DNA of 23,887 nt. Origin: an uncultured Sphingomonas sp. GTDB taxonomy: Bacteria; Pseudomonadota; Alphaproteobacteria; Sphingomonadales; Sphingomonadaceae. Positions 1 through 7,579 of this stretch are shown piece by piece. The notes beneath the pieces are model-generated. The model ran no database searches. It saw only the letters and a list, made by a program, of their open reading frames with translations, and was not told the origin of the DNA. The first letter of the stretch is position 1; each line of letters opens with the position of its first letter. The position numbers and the translations under genes were made by a program. The stretch lies in assembly GCF_946478955.1 (NCBI RefSeq), contig NZ_CAMLDL010000027.1, forward strand, positions 1 to 23,887. The letters run 5' to 3'.

Positions 1-494
1 AGCACAAGAAGGATGTCGTCATCCTGCTCGATTCCATCACCCGCCTCGGCCGCGCTTACAACACCGTGGTTCCCTCGTCGGGCAAGGTGCTGACCGGCGG
101 TGTCGATGCCAACGCCCTCCAGCGTCCGAAGCGCTTCTTTGGCGCTGCCCGCAACATCGAGGAAGGTGGCTCGCTGTCCATCATCGCTACCGCGCTGATC
201 GATACTGGATCGAAGATGGATGAAGTCATTTTCGAAGAGTTCAAGGGCACCGGCAACAGCGAAATCGTCCTCGACCGCAAGGTCGCCGACAAGCGCATCT
301 TCCCCTCGCTCGATGTCGGCAAGTCCGGCACCCGCAAGGAAGAACTGCTTGTCGATCAGGCAACGCTTACCAAAATGTGGGTGCTCCGCCGGATTCTGAT
401 GCAGATGGGAACCGTCGACGCAATGCAGTTCCTTCTCGACAAAATGAAGGACGCCAAGTCCAACGAGGACTTCTTCAACTCGATGAACCAGTAA
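1..494 (+). CDS. rho: Transcription termination factor Rho, C-terminal part (5' end outside window)
   Basis: Rho is the hexameric RNA helicase that ends untranslated transcripts. Only the last ~163 codons are here; the reading frame starts at base 3 and is open to the window edge, so the start lies upstream. Visible family landmarks are the Walker B strand ending [10 protein letters not shown], the Q-loop region [15 protein letters not shown], the R-loop region [14 protein letters not shown], the arginine-finger neighbourhood [20 protein letters not shown], and the conserved [10 protein letters not shown] tail. Nothing in the visible part is broken. It is followed by a hairpin at 510-532 and then a TerC-family gene. 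In Caulobacter and related genomes rho lies beside mnmE near the origin, which fits the rest of this block. The identification is very secure; only the N-terminal half cannot be judged. Confidence 0.97.
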   Translation, partial: HKKDVVILLDSITRLGRAYNTVVPSSGKVLTGGVDANALQRPKRFFGAARNIEEGGSLSIIATALIDTGSKMDEVIFEEFKGTGNSEIVLDRKVADKRIFPSLDVGKSGTRKEELLVDQATLTKMWVLRRILMQMGTVDAMQFLLDKMKDAKSNEDFFNSMNQ

Positions 495-509
495 GCTGAG
501 CCCGCAAAT

Positions 510-532
510 CGGACACGCTTCATGCGTGTCCG
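510..532 (+). terminator. Stem-loop after rho, terminator-like but without a T tract
   Basis: A perfect 9-bp stem (CGGACACGC at 510-518 with GCGTGTCCG at 524-532) closes a 5-base loop, 16 bases after the rho stop codon. The bases that follow (GACGCACGG) are not T-rich, so it is not a classical intrinsic terminator. It may be a 3'-end stabiliser or partial terminator between rho and the TerC gene. The structure is seen directly; the role is inferred. Confidence 0.45.
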
Positions 533-556
533 ACGCACGGTCTCGACGGAGCGAAG

Positions 557-1225
557 ATGCCTGCAATTCCGCCCCTCAACTTTGCATCCGTGTTTACACC
601 CAGCGGCCTGAGCCAATTGGGGCAGATCATCATTGGTGACCTCACTATGGCCGGTGACAATGTCGTCATCATGGGGTCGATTGCATCCGGGCTGCCCGAT
701 CGGCAGCGCCGCCGGGTGTTGTTGCTTGGCGTATCTATGGCGCTCGTTTTCCTGATCACCTTTGCGGTGCTGGCGACGCAGCTGCTGAAGATTACAGGGC
801 TGGTGTTTGCGGGCGGACTGCTATTGCTGTGGGTCGCCTACAATATGTTCCGGGAACTTCACCCTGCACAGGTCGTCATCGCCGACGATCCGGACACGGC
901 AGAAGTTGAGGGGCCGCCAGCAACAAAAAGCTTCTTCAAGGCGGCGGTGGCGATCACCATCGCCGACCTATCCATGAGCCTCGACAATGTGTTGCTGGTC
1001 GCGTCAATCGCGCGCGATAACCCCGCGCTGTTGTTCATCGGTCTGACCTTTTCCGTTCTGTTCATGGGTTTTGCGGCGAACTATGTCGCCCGCCTGATCC
1101 AACGCTACCATTGGATCAACTACATCGGCCTCGTCGTTATTCTCTATGTGGCGGGGAAAATGATCTATGAAGGCTGGATGGGCGGCGATCATGTCCTGGG
1201 ATTGCGAACCTTGCTCGGCCTCTAA
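557..1225 (+). CDS. TerC/YjbE-family integral membrane protein (copy 1)
   Basis: A 222-residue polytopic membrane protein of the TerC family, whose members are linked to metal-ion export (manganese in several bacteria) and tellurite resistance. Two family signatures are present: GDLTMAGDN (acidic D28, D34) and ADLSMSLDN (D137, D143), each at the start of a three-helix half. Hydrophobic segments lie roughly at residues 53-75, 78-97, 126-147, 155-176 and 185-205, with a hydrophilic linker at about 100-125. The ATG start is supported by GGAG at 548-551. The next gene is a second TerC member, so this is a tandem pair. Compared with copy 2, this protein lacks the Arg after the first half (LITFA instead of LRIAF) and has GD rather than ID before the first motif. 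Substrate cannot be told from sequence. No manganese riboswitch was recognisable in the short leader. Confidence 0.88.
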   Translation: MPAIPPLNFASVFTPSGLSQLGQIIIGDLTMAGDNVVIMGSIASGLPDRQRRRVLLLGVSMALVFLITFAVLATQLLKITGLVFAGGLLLLWVAYNMFRELHPAQVVIADDPDTAEVEGPPATKSFFKAAVAITIADLSMSLDNVLLVASIARDNPALLFIGLTFSVLFMGFAANYVARLIQRYHWINYIGLVVILYVAGKMIYEGWMGGDHVLGLRTLLGL

Positions 1226-1300
1226 GCTTTTTGGGTAGACCTGTGGGCTGTTTCCCCCCATGAGGACGGCGAGGGCAGCTGATAAAACAGGGTAAGTTTG

Positions 1301-2029
1301 ATGTTTGACCTTTTGGCCATGGTGGCCGCCGCTGCTCATCCCGCAAGCTTTGGCAGTCCCGCCGATATCTGGGACGCGATTGTCCGCGATTTTTCCAACA
1401 TCGGACAACCGGGCGCGATGGCGGCCTTTCTGCAAGTACTTCTGATCGACCTGGTTCTGGCGGGCGATAATGCCATTGTCGTCGGCGCGCTCGCCGCTGG
1501 TCTTCCAGCGGAGCAGCGCAAGAAGGTAATCATGATCGGTGTCATTGCGGCATTGGTCCTGCGGATCGCCTTTGCTCTAGTCGTATCGCAGCTCTTGCAG
1601 ATTGTCGGTCTCGTTCTGGCGGGCGGCTTCCTTCTTCTGTGGGTCGGTTGGAAAATGTGGCGCGAGCTTCGCCACGACGCCGGACAGAGCGCCGGGTCGC
1701 CGGAGATCGAAGGCGATGAGCATAGCGGTGTCCGCTCATCCAAAACGTTCGCCAGCGCCGCTTGGGCCGTGGCGGTCGCTGATATTAGCATGAGCCTGGA
1801 CAACGTGTTGGCCGTGGCCGGCGCCGCGCGCGACCATCCTGGCATTTTGATTGTCGGTTTGATCTTTGCCGTTGCGCTGATGGGCATCGCTGCCAACATC
1901 ATCGCACGCTACATTGAGCGTTATAAGTGGATTGCCTACGTCGGCCTCGCCGTCATCATGTGGGTCGCACTAAAGATGATCTGGGACGGTTGGCACGATG
2001 TTGCCCCGGTCCTCGGATTCCTCAGCTGA
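1301..2029 (+). CDS. TerC/YjbE-family integral membrane protein (copy 2)
   Basis: A 242-residue TerC-family membrane protein, paralogous to the preceding gene but with a ~25-residue longer N-terminus. The signatures are IDLVLAGDN (D50, D56) and ADISMSLDN (D161, D167), plus the usual Arg in LRIAF (R88) and the GGFLLLWVGWKMWREL segment. I chose ATG at 1301 because AGGG at 1289-1292 is well spaced; an in-frame TTG sits one codon upstream. It starts 75 bases after copy 1 and ends 19 bases before mnmE, so it is probably cotranscribed with one or both. The likely role is metal-ion transport across the inner membrane, inferred from the family only. The pair sits between rho and mnmE, which adjoin each other in the Caulobacter-type arrangement. 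Confidence 0.88.
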   Translation: MFDLLAMVAAAAHPASFGSPADIWDAIVRDFSNIGQPGAMAAFLQVLLIDLVLAGDNAIVVGALAAGLPAEQRKKVIMIGVIAALVLRIAFALVVSQLLQIVGLVLAGGFLLLWVGWKMWRELRHDAGQSAGSPEIEGDEHSGVRSSKTFASAAWAVAVADISMSLDNVLAVAGAARDHPGILIVGLIFAVALMGIAANIIARYIERYKWIAYVGLAVIMWVALKMIWDGWHDVAPVLGFLS

Positions 2030-2032
2030 ATG

Positions 2033-2040
2033 GGGTAGGG
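2033..2040 (+). other. KOPS-like octamer GGGTAGGG
   Basis: Matches the FtsK-orienting pattern GGGNAGGG on the plus strand, in the gap between the second TerC gene and mnmE. One of four such plus-strand matches in 2.0-5.5 kb. A single octamer match is weak evidence alone. Confidence 0.3.
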
Positions 2041-2048
2041 GCGCTGGA

Positions 2049-3335
2049 ATGAGCGCCCCTCAAACCATCGTCGCTTTATCGAGCGGCCGTCCGCCCGCCG
2101 CCATTGCCGTGGTGCGCGTTAGCGGACCGGATGCTGTCAATGTCGTGCGGGCATTGGCGGGCCGCGTTCCGCCCGCGCGCCGGGCAAGCCTCACGCGCTT
2201 GATCAACCCCAACAGCGGCGATGTGCTTGATGACGCGTTGACGATCATTTTTCCGGGTCCAACCAGCGCCACAGGCGAGGATCTGGTCGAATTCCATTGT
2301 CACGGGGGCAGAGCGACGATTGAAGCGGTCATTGACGCTATTCTATCTCTTGAGGGGTTACGGCTTGCGGAACCGGGCGAGTTCACCCGGCGCGCACTTG
2401 GCAACGGACGGCTCGACCTAACGGAGGCCGAAGGCCTGGCGGATCTGCTTGCGGCCGAAACAGAGCTTCAGCGCAAATCGGCGATGCTTCGCGCCGGCGG
2501 CGCGCTTCGTCGTGAGATTGAGAGCTTTCGTGACGCGATTCTCGCCCTGTCGGCGCGGGCGGAGGTGGCGATTGACTATGCCGACGAAGACGATGGCGCA
2601 GAGGCGGACGATCGCCTGACGCCGGATATTGCAGCGCTCAGCCAATCCATGTTTGCACTTGCCAATGCGCCGCGCGTCGAGCCGCTTAGGAACGGCATCA
2701 GGGTGGTCATAGCAGGGCCGCCGAATGCCGGAAAATCTAGCCTTATCAACGCGTTGAGCAAAAGTGATCGGGCAATTGTGACAGATTTGCCGGGGACGAC
2801 ACGGGACGTAATCGAGGTACCGTTAGCAATTGGGGGCCTCCCCTTTCTGCTGATTGATACCGCCGGCCTGCGAGAAAGCGATGATGTGGTTGAATCCATC
2901 GGCATTGAACGGGCATCGGCCGAGGTTGCCGCCGCCGATCTGTTGCTATGGATGGGGAATTCTTCCGATTTGCCCCCAGGCGATCATGTATTGCTGTTGC
3001 GGCCGAAGGCGGATCTTGCGGCACCTGGAGCGGATCACGGCGGCCTGCCGATCTCATCAACGACCGGGCAGGGGTTGGATGCATTGATCGGATGGTTAAT
3101 TGATCAGGCGAAGAAGTTGCTTCCGGGGAGTGGTGATTTGGCGCTGGATCGACGTCAGCATGCGCTGCTGGACCAGGCGATTGCGGCGCTTAAACGCGCA
3201 TCGGTGCTGGCCGATCCTGTGTTGATGGCAGACGAGCTTCGCGTAGCGCGGACGGCGCTTGACGGGATAACCGGCCGTGCCGGCGTCGAAGATCTGCTTG
3301 ATTCACTTTTCGGGCGTTTCTGCCTGGGCAAATAG
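2049..3335 (+). CDS. mnmE: tRNA modification GTPase MnmE
   Basis: MnmE works with MnmG to add the carboxymethylaminomethyl-type group to U34 of certain tRNAs. The 428-residue protein has the N-terminal formyl-tetrahydrofolate-binding domain (1-115, with EFHCHGG at ~81-87), a helical domain, and an inserted Ras-like G domain: G1 GPPNAGKS (~223-230), G2 GTTRD (~249-253), G3 DTAG (~270-273). It ends with the family hallmark FCLGK carrying the essential Cys. The G4 motif is atypical: PKADL (~319-323) replaces the usual NKxDL. I chose ATG 2049; the longer frame beginning at 1998 would run back into the TerC gene. The length is at the short end for the family. It is followed by 164 non-coding bases containing a parS site, then its partner mnmG. 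Confidence 0.97.
   Translation: MSAPQTIVALSSGRPPAAIAVVRVSGPDAVNVVRALAGRVPPARRASLTRLINPNSGDVLDDALTIIFPGPTSATGEDLVEFHCHGGRATIEAVIDAILSLEGLRLAEPGEFTRRALGNGRLDLTEAEGLADLLAAETELQRKSAMLRAGGALRREIESFRDAILALSARAEVAIDYADEDDGAEADDRLTPDIAALSQSMFALANAPRVEPLRNGIRVVIAGPPNAGKSSLINALSKSDRAIVTDLPGTTRDVIEVPLAIGGLPFLLIDTAGLRESDDVVESIGIERASAEVAAADLLLWMGNSSDLPPGDHVLLLRPKADLAAPGADHGGLPISSTTGQGLDALIGWLIDQAKKLLPGSGDLALDRRQHALLDQAIAALKRASVLADPVLMADELRVARTALDGITGRAGVEDLLDSLFGRFCLGK
3066..3073 (+). other. KOPS-like octamer GGGCAGGG
   Basis: Plus-strand match to GGGNAGGG inside mnmE. It points left to right, the direction expected if the origin lies to the left of parS. Weak on its own. Confidence 0.3.
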
Positions 3336-3393
3336 GGTGGGGGATGGCGGACTGGCGAATTCGGCTTCCCGCTTCGCTAACTGCCCCAACCAT

Positions 3394-3429
3394 GCGGCAC
3401 TTGTGACGGCGCCAGTCGGCCAGTGCCGC
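3394..3429 (+). terminator. Inverted repeat after mnmE, possible weak terminator
   Basis: GCGGCACT (3394-3401) pairs perfectly with AGTGCCGC (3422-3429) across a 20-base loop that can itself form a short GAC/GTC stem around the palindrome GGCGCC. It lies 58 bases after the mnmE stop and just before the first parS site. No T tract follows, so termination is uncertain. Confidence 0.3.
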
Positions 3430-3442
3430 CACCGATGGATAA

Positions 3443-3458
3443 TGTTTCACGTGAAACA
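3443..3458. promoter_or_regulatory. parS: parS centromere site 1 (perfect palindrome)
   Basis: TGTTTCACGTGAAACA is an exact match to the consensus parS 16-mer bound by chromosomal ParB. It lies in the mnmE-mnmG gap, 2-3 kb upstream of parA and parB in the same window. ParB nucleates here and spreads along DNA as a CTP-dependent clamp; SMC loading commonly depends on it. The sequence match is direct; function follows from the very strong conservation of this element. Confidence 0.96.
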
Positions 3459-3499
3459 TCGATTTGATCGGACGCATCTTATTCAATATGGAGCGACAC

Positions 3500-5305
3500 A
3501 TGTTTGATGTGTTGGTCATAGGTGGCGGTCACGCGGGATGTGAAGCGGCTTGCGCGGCGGCGCGTCGCGGTGCGCGTGTAGGCCTTGTGACATTTGGTGC
3601 GATCGATTTGGGTCAGATGAGCTGCAATCCGTCGATTGGGGGTGTCGGCAAGGGCCATTTGGTTCGCGAGATCGATGCGCTCGGGGGCATCATGGCAATT
3701 GCAGCAGATCGCGCGGCAATCCATCGCCGTATGTTGAATGCGAGTAAGGGAAGTGCTGTTCGGGGACCGAGGGTCCAGGCGGATCGGCGCCGTTATCGGA
3801 CCGCCGTCGCCGCGCTTATTGCGGATCATGGCGTGGCGGTTATCGAGGATGAAGTCACTCAGCTGCTTACCGCAGGTGGTCGGGTGTCCGGGGTCGCGCT
3901 GGGCGGCGGATCGACACTCACGGCGGCCGCCGTTGTTGTCAGCACTGGCACGTTCCTCGGTGCTACACTGTTTCGCGGCGAGGAGCGGTGGGATGGGGGC
4001 CGTGCGGATGGGCGATCATCGATCGTGCTGGGCAATCAAGTTCGAGAGTTGGGTCTCGCCGAGGGTCGCCTAAAGACCGGAACCCCGCCGCGCCTTGACG
4101 GGCGAACCATTGATTGGTCACGCCTCACCCCGCAGCCAAGCGACGTGGATGTGTGGACGCTTTCTCTGCAAGGAACTTCGGATCCTTTGCCGCAGCTCGC
4201 ATGCGCGATTGCGCGGACCAATGCTCGCACACATGACATCATAAGATCCGGTCTCGGCCGGTCTCCGCTGTTCGCCGGGGCGATCGAGGGGCGAGGCCCC
4301 CGATACTGTCCGTCGATAGAGGACAAGATCGTCCGGTTCGGAGACCGGGAAGGGCACCAACTGTTCCTCGAACCGGAAGGGCTTGATGATCCTCTTATTT
4401 ACCCCAACGGGATATCGACATCTTTGCCGACGGACGTGCAACAGGATCTTGTAAATTCGGTAGATGGCCTAGAGTCAGCTAGGATAGTCCGACCGGGCTA
4501 TGCGGTTGAATATCAATACGCTGATCCGCGGAAGCTGCGGCCGACGCTGGAGCACCGTGATGTTGGCGGGTTGTTCTTTGCCGGTCAGCTGAATGGTACC
4601 ACCGGTTATGAAGAGGCGGCTGCCCAGGGTCTCGCAGCGGGGGCGAATGCTGCGGCGACGGCATTGTCTCTGAACCCAATCACATTTGATCGTGCGTCCA
4701 GCTATCTGGGGGTGATGATCGATGATCTCACGGTACAGGGCGTGAGTGAACCTTATCGTATGCTCACCGCGCGGTCAGAATATCGCTTGTACTTGCGGGC
4801 CGATAATGCGGGAACGCGACTTGGTTCTCTGGCTATCGATGCGGGGCTGCTTTCCGCAGATCGGCGCCGACTCTACCAGAAGCACCAGGAGGCCAAGGCG
4901 CTTGCTGTCGCAGCGTTGGCGGAGCTGCGAAGCGGTGCCGAGATGGGGCTTGGTGTGGAGCCTTCGCGCAAGCCGCTGTCTGAATGGGCGCGACGCGGTG
5001 ATCTGCAAGAAACGGTAGCTGAGCAACTTGGCGGGGGATCGGCTTCCCGGGAAGCGTTGGACGATGCAATTTATGCCCCTTACCTTGACCGTCAACGCCT
5101 TGAGGAAAGGGCGCGTGAAAAGGATCGCCTTGTCGCCTTTCCTGAAGATTTCGCGTTTGACGGCGTTCCGGGTCTATCCAGTGAGATGCGGGAGCGGCTG
5201 GAAACGGTGCGACCGGCAAATCTTGATCAGGCGTCTCGTATTGCAGGTATCACACCGGCAGCACTGTCTGCGCTTCATTTTGCGCTCGCTCGCCGTGCTG
5301 CATGA
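3500..5305 (+). CDS. mnmG: tRNA uridine-5-carboxymethylaminomethyl modification enzyme MnmG
   Basis: MnmG (GidA) is the FAD-binding partner of MnmE in wobble-uridine modification. The 601-residue protein opens with the dinucleotide-binding motif GGGHAG (~8-13). It continues with NPSIGGVGKGHLVREID, the YCPSIEDKIVRF segment, the C-terminal FAD-contacting stretch GQLNGTTGYEEAAAQG, and the helical tRNA/MnmE-binding tail ending in a GITPAALSALHFAL-type segment. I chose ATG 3500 because GGAG at 3490-3493 precedes it by six bases and the protein then begins MFDVLVIGGG as in homologues; TTG 3464 and ATG 3488 are in-frame alternatives without a good ribosome site. A parS site lies 41 bases upstream. 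The last four bases overlap rsmG (ATGA), suggesting translational coupling. Confidence 0.97.
   Translation: MFDVLVIGGGHAGCEAACAAARRGARVGLVTFGAIDLGQMSCNPSIGGVGKGHLVREIDALGGIMAIAADRAAIHRRMLNASKGSAVRGPRVQADRRRYRTAVAALIADHGVAVIEDEVTQLLTAGGRVSGVALGGGSTLTAAAVVVSTGTFLGATLFRGEERWDGGRADGRSSIVLGNQVRELGLAEGRLKTGTPPRLDGRTIDWSRLTPQPSDVDVWTLSLQGTSDPLPQLACAIARTNARTHDIIRSGLGRSPLFAGAIEGRGPRYCPSIEDKIVRFGDREGHQLFLEPEGLDDPLIYPNGISTSLPTDVQQDLVNSVDGLESARIVRPGYAVEYQYADPRKLRPTLEHRDVGGLFFAGQLNGTTGYEEAAAQGLAAGANAAATALSLNPITFDRASSYLGVMIDDLTVQGVSEPYRMLTARSEYRLYLRADNAGTRLGSLAIDAGLLSADRRRLYQKHQEAKALAVAALAELRSGAEMGLGVEPSRKPLSEWARRGDLQETVAEQLGGGSASREALDDAIYAPYLDRQRLEERAREKDRLVAFPEDFAFDGVPGLSSEMRERLETVRPANLDQASRIAGITPAALSALHFALARRAA
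4347..4354 (+). other. KOPS-like octamer GGGAAGGG
   Basis: Plus-strand match to GGGNAGGG inside mnmG. Part of the same one-directional set around the parS sites. Weak on its own. Confidence 0.3.
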
Positions 5306-5913
5306 TTGAGCGCATCTCCCAGGTCGCGAAGTGCGATGTTTCACGTGAAACATATGGGAAGCTTGAAAATTATGTCAGCGAACTGCTGGCGGAATCAGAG
5401 CGTCAGAATCTCATCTCGCCGACGACCCGAGAGGACGTGTGGGAGCGTCACGTCGTCGACGGAGCGCAGCTCGTCGGTCTGGCGCAACCGGGATCGTGGG
5501 TAGATGTTGGGTCTGGGGCAGGGTTGCCTGGTCTCGTCATCGCCATTCTTACTGACGCACCTGTTACCCTGGTGGAGCCGCGGCGGTTGCGAGTTGATTT
5601 CTTGCAACGCTGTGCTCAATCGCTCGGCTTGGACAATGTGGCAGTTGTTTGCACTAAAGCGGAGCGCGCTGCAGGCCATTTTGACAATATCACGGCGCGG
5701 GCGGTTGCATCGCTCGACAAATTGTTGGGGATAACTCACCATTTGGCGCACAATGAGACGAAATGGCTGCTTCCCAAAGGCCAAAAGGCGCAAAGCGAAC
5801 TGGAAGAGGCGCGCAGAAACTGGCAGGGTAGATTCTCGCTGGTGGAGAGCGCTACCAATCCCGATGCGTCGATCATCGTCGCGTCCGAGCTAAGGCCAAG
5901 GGGGAAAAGATGA
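5302..5913 (+). CDS. rsmG: 16S rRNA (guanine-N7)-methyltransferase RsmG
   Basis: RsmG (GidB) methylates N7 of the conserved guanine in the 530 loop of 16S rRNA, using S-adenosylmethionine. The 203-residue protein has the class I methyltransferase glycine-rich loop VDVGSGAGLPGLVIA (~67-81), the acidic end of strand 2 (LVEPRRLRVDFLQ), and the FDNITARAVASLDKLL motif typical of the family. It starts at ATG 5302, overlapping the mnmG stop by four bases, and its own stop overlaps the parA start in the same way. Codons 12-17, encoding DVSRET, contain a perfect parS site, so this stretch is under double selection for protein and centromere. The mnmG-rsmG-parA-parB order is a classic bacterial arrangement. 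Confidence 0.97.
   Translation: MIERISQVAKCDVSRETYGKLENYVSELLAESERQNLISPTTREDVWERHVVDGAQLVGLAQPGSWVDVGSGAGLPGLVIAILTDAPVTLVEPRRLRVDFLQRCAQSLGLDNVAVVCTKAERAAGHFDNITARAVASLDKLLGITHHLAHNETKWLLPKGQKAQSELEEARRNWQGRFSLVESATNPDASIIVASELRPRGKR
5337..5352. promoter_or_regulatory. parS: parS centromere site 2 (perfect palindrome within rsmG)
   Basis: A second exact TGTTTCACGTGAAACA, 1,894 bases from the first, inside the rsmG reading frame. It spans the last base of codon 12 to the end of codon 17 (DVSRET). It is 558 bases upstream of the parA start, giving ParB a cluster of two high-affinity sites here. Seen directly. Confidence 0.96.
5516..5523 (+). other. KOPS-like octamer GGGCAGGG
   Basis: Plus-strand match to GGGNAGGG inside rsmG, overlapping the codons of the methyltransferase glycine loop (SGAGLP). 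The coding constraint alone could explain it. Confidence 0.25.
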
Positions 5914-6695
5914 TCCGCGTTGCCGTCGCCAATCAGAAGGGCGGGGTGGGGAAGACCACCACGGCCATCAATCTCGCAACGGCCCTGGCTGCAATCGGGT
6001 GGAAAGTGTTGCTGCTTGACCTTGATCCTCAGGGGAATGCGTCGACAGGTCTCGGTATTGGTCAGGCGCAGCGCGAGAAGTCGAGCTATGACGTTCTGAT
6101 TGGCGACGCCAGCCTTGGTGAGGCCGCTGTCGCTACCAAGGTGCCGCGGCTTGATATCGTTCCCGCGACCGTCGATCTGTCCGGCGCGGAGGTCGAGATG
6201 GTCGGTATGGACGACCGCACGCACCGTCTGGCCCAGGCATTTGACGAGGCACCAGAAGGACGCTGGGACATTTGCTTGATGGATTGCCCGCCGTCGCTCG
6301 GCCTGCTGACCGTCAACGCACTGGTGGCGTCGCAGCAACTTCTCGTGCCGCTGCAATGCGAGTTTTTTGCGCTTGAGGGACTCAGTCAGCTTTTGCAGAC
6401 CGTTGAACGTATAAGGCAGGCGTTCAATCCAGATCTCGCGATCCTCGGCGTCGCGTTGACCATGTTTGACCGCCGCAACAACCTGTCGCAGCAAGTCGCG
6501 GAGGATGTTCGGGCCTGCCTAGGGTCGGCGGTGTTCGAAACGGTGGTGCCGCGTAATGTCCGATTGTCGGAGGCGCCCAGTCACGGGCTGCCCGCGTTGA
6601 TCTATGACCTGAAGTGTCCGGGTTCGGAGGCGTATCTTCGGCTCGCTCGGGAAATTATGGCGCGTCTTCCGCGCCTTGCGGCGGAGGCAGCATGA
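5910..6695 (+). CDS. parA: Chromosome partitioning ATPase ParA (Soj family)
   Basis: ParA is the ATPase that binds non-specific DNA and moves ParB-parS complexes, segregating newly copied origins. The 261-residue protein starts almost directly with the deviant Walker A motif KGGVGKTTT (~10-18), followed by the A' motif DLDPQGNASTGLG and the Walker B-like MDCPPSLGLLTVNAL. It lacks the N-terminal helix-turn-helix of plasmid type Ia ParA, so it is the chromosomal form. ATG 5910 overlaps the rsmG stop by four bases and has GGGG just upstream. Its stop overlaps the parB start (ATGA), so the two proteins are probably made in a coupled way. Two parS sites lie within 2.5 kb upstream. Confidence 0.97.
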   Translation: MIRVAVANQKGGVGKTTTAINLATALAAIGWKVLLLDLDPQGNASTGLGIGQAQREKSSYDVLIGDASLGEAAVATKVPRLDIVPATVDLSGAEVEMVGMDDRTHRLAQAFDEAPEGRWDICLMDCPPSLGLLTVNALVASQQLLVPLQCEFFALEGLSQLLQTVERIRQAFNPDLAILGVALTMFDRRNNLSQQVAEDVRACLGSAVFETVVPRNVRLSEAPSHGLPALIYDLKCPGSEAYLRLAREIMARLPRLAAEAA

Positions 6696-7576
6696 AGAAG
6701 CCAGCGGGGCTTGGGCGCGGACTTAGCGCGCTTATCGATGAGGCAGTCCGTCCATCATCGTCGACCAATGAGTCTGGGCCCTCGGCGGGCGCCCGTGAAA
6801 TTGAAATCGGGCGAATTCGCCCCAATGCCAATCAACCGCGCAAAGCCTTTGATGAGGTCGCCATTGCGGAACTGGCGGCATCGATACGAGAGCGGGGAGT
6901 TCTCCAGCCGATTCTGGTTCGACCAAGCGGCGACGGATTTGAGATCATCGCCGGGGAGCGGCGGTGGAGAGCTGCCCAGCAGGCGCGGCTTCACAAAATC
7001 CCTGCCTTGGTGCGCTCGCTGGATGACGCGGCGACGGCCGAAATTGCCCTTATTGAGAATGTTCAGCGCGAAGATCTGAATGCGATTGAGGAGGCGGAGG
7101 GGTACCGTCAACTTATTGTTACCTATTCTCACACGCAGGATGAGGTGGCAAAGCTGGTTGGTAAATCGCGCAGCCACATCGCCAACCTATTGAGATTACT
7201 TGATCTTCCTGCCGAAGTTCGTGAAATGCTGTTGCGAGGCGATATCAGCATGGGCCATGCCCGCGCTGTGCTTGGTGCCGCAGATCCGGCAGGGCTCGCA
7301 AAACAGATATTGGCAGACGGACTTTCCGTGCGCCAGACCGAAAAGCTCGCGCGGGAGTCGAAGCCGAGATCCCCGATCGAAACCAAATCATCGGTCGCTG
7401 CCTCAAACCGGCCCGCCGATGCCGATTTAGCGGCCTTGGAGCGTCAGCTTGGTGATCTCCTCGGATTGAAGGTCAAAGTCGCGCACGGCGCAGCCGGCGG
7501 GACCGTCGCCCTTCATTACAGCAGCCTCGATCAACTCGACATGATCTGCCAGCGCCTGTCGGGCGAACCTATCTAG
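6692..7576 (+). CDS. parB: Chromosome partitioning protein ParB (parS-binding CTPase)
   Basis: ParB binds parS, then slides as a CTP-loaded clamp and stimulates ParA. The 294-residue protein has the short N-terminal ParA-contact segment with LGRGLSALI (~7-15), the CTP-binding domain with GERRWR (~88-93) and ENVQREDLN (~122-130), a helix-turn-helix for parS at ~148-170 (TQDEVAKLVGKSRSHIANLLRLL is the core), a flexible linker around 225-250, and a C-terminal dimerisation domain. I chose ATG 6692, which has GGAGG at 6683-6687 and overlaps the parA stop; an in-frame earlier ATG at 6614 lies inside parA and is not needed. The stop codon is only three bases from the end of the convergent holA gene. 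Confidence 0.97.
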   Translation: MKKPAGLGRGLSALIDEAVRPSSSTNESGPSAGAREIEIGRIRPNANQPRKAFDEVAIAELAASIRERGVLQPILVRPSGDGFEIIAGERRWRAAQQARLHKIPALVRSLDDAATAEIALIENVQREDLNAIEEAEGYRQLIVTYSHTQDEVAKLVGKSRSHIANLLRLLDLPAEVREMLLRGDISMGHARAVLGAADPAGLAKQILADGLSVRQTEKLARESKPRSPIETKSSVAASNRPADADLAALERQLGDLLGLKVKVAHGAAGGTVALHYSSLDQLDMICQRLSGEPI

Positions 7577-7579
7577 GGC

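Noticed and set aside
495..1300. yybP-ykoY manganese riboswitch ahead of the TerC genes
   Set aside because: The leaders are only 62 and 75 bases and lack the conserved loop sequences and paired helices of this riboswitch; the hairpin at 510-532 is a simple stem.
1998..2048. Longer N-terminus for MnmE from an upstream in-frame start
   Set aside because: It would overlap the TerC gene, and the MSAPQTIVALSSG start at 2049 matches the family N-terminus.
5736..6494. 252-codon minus-strand frame opposite rsmG and parA
   Set aside because: It lies across two secure genes, has no recognisable motif and is rich in His, Arg and Gln, as expected for an antisense shadow.
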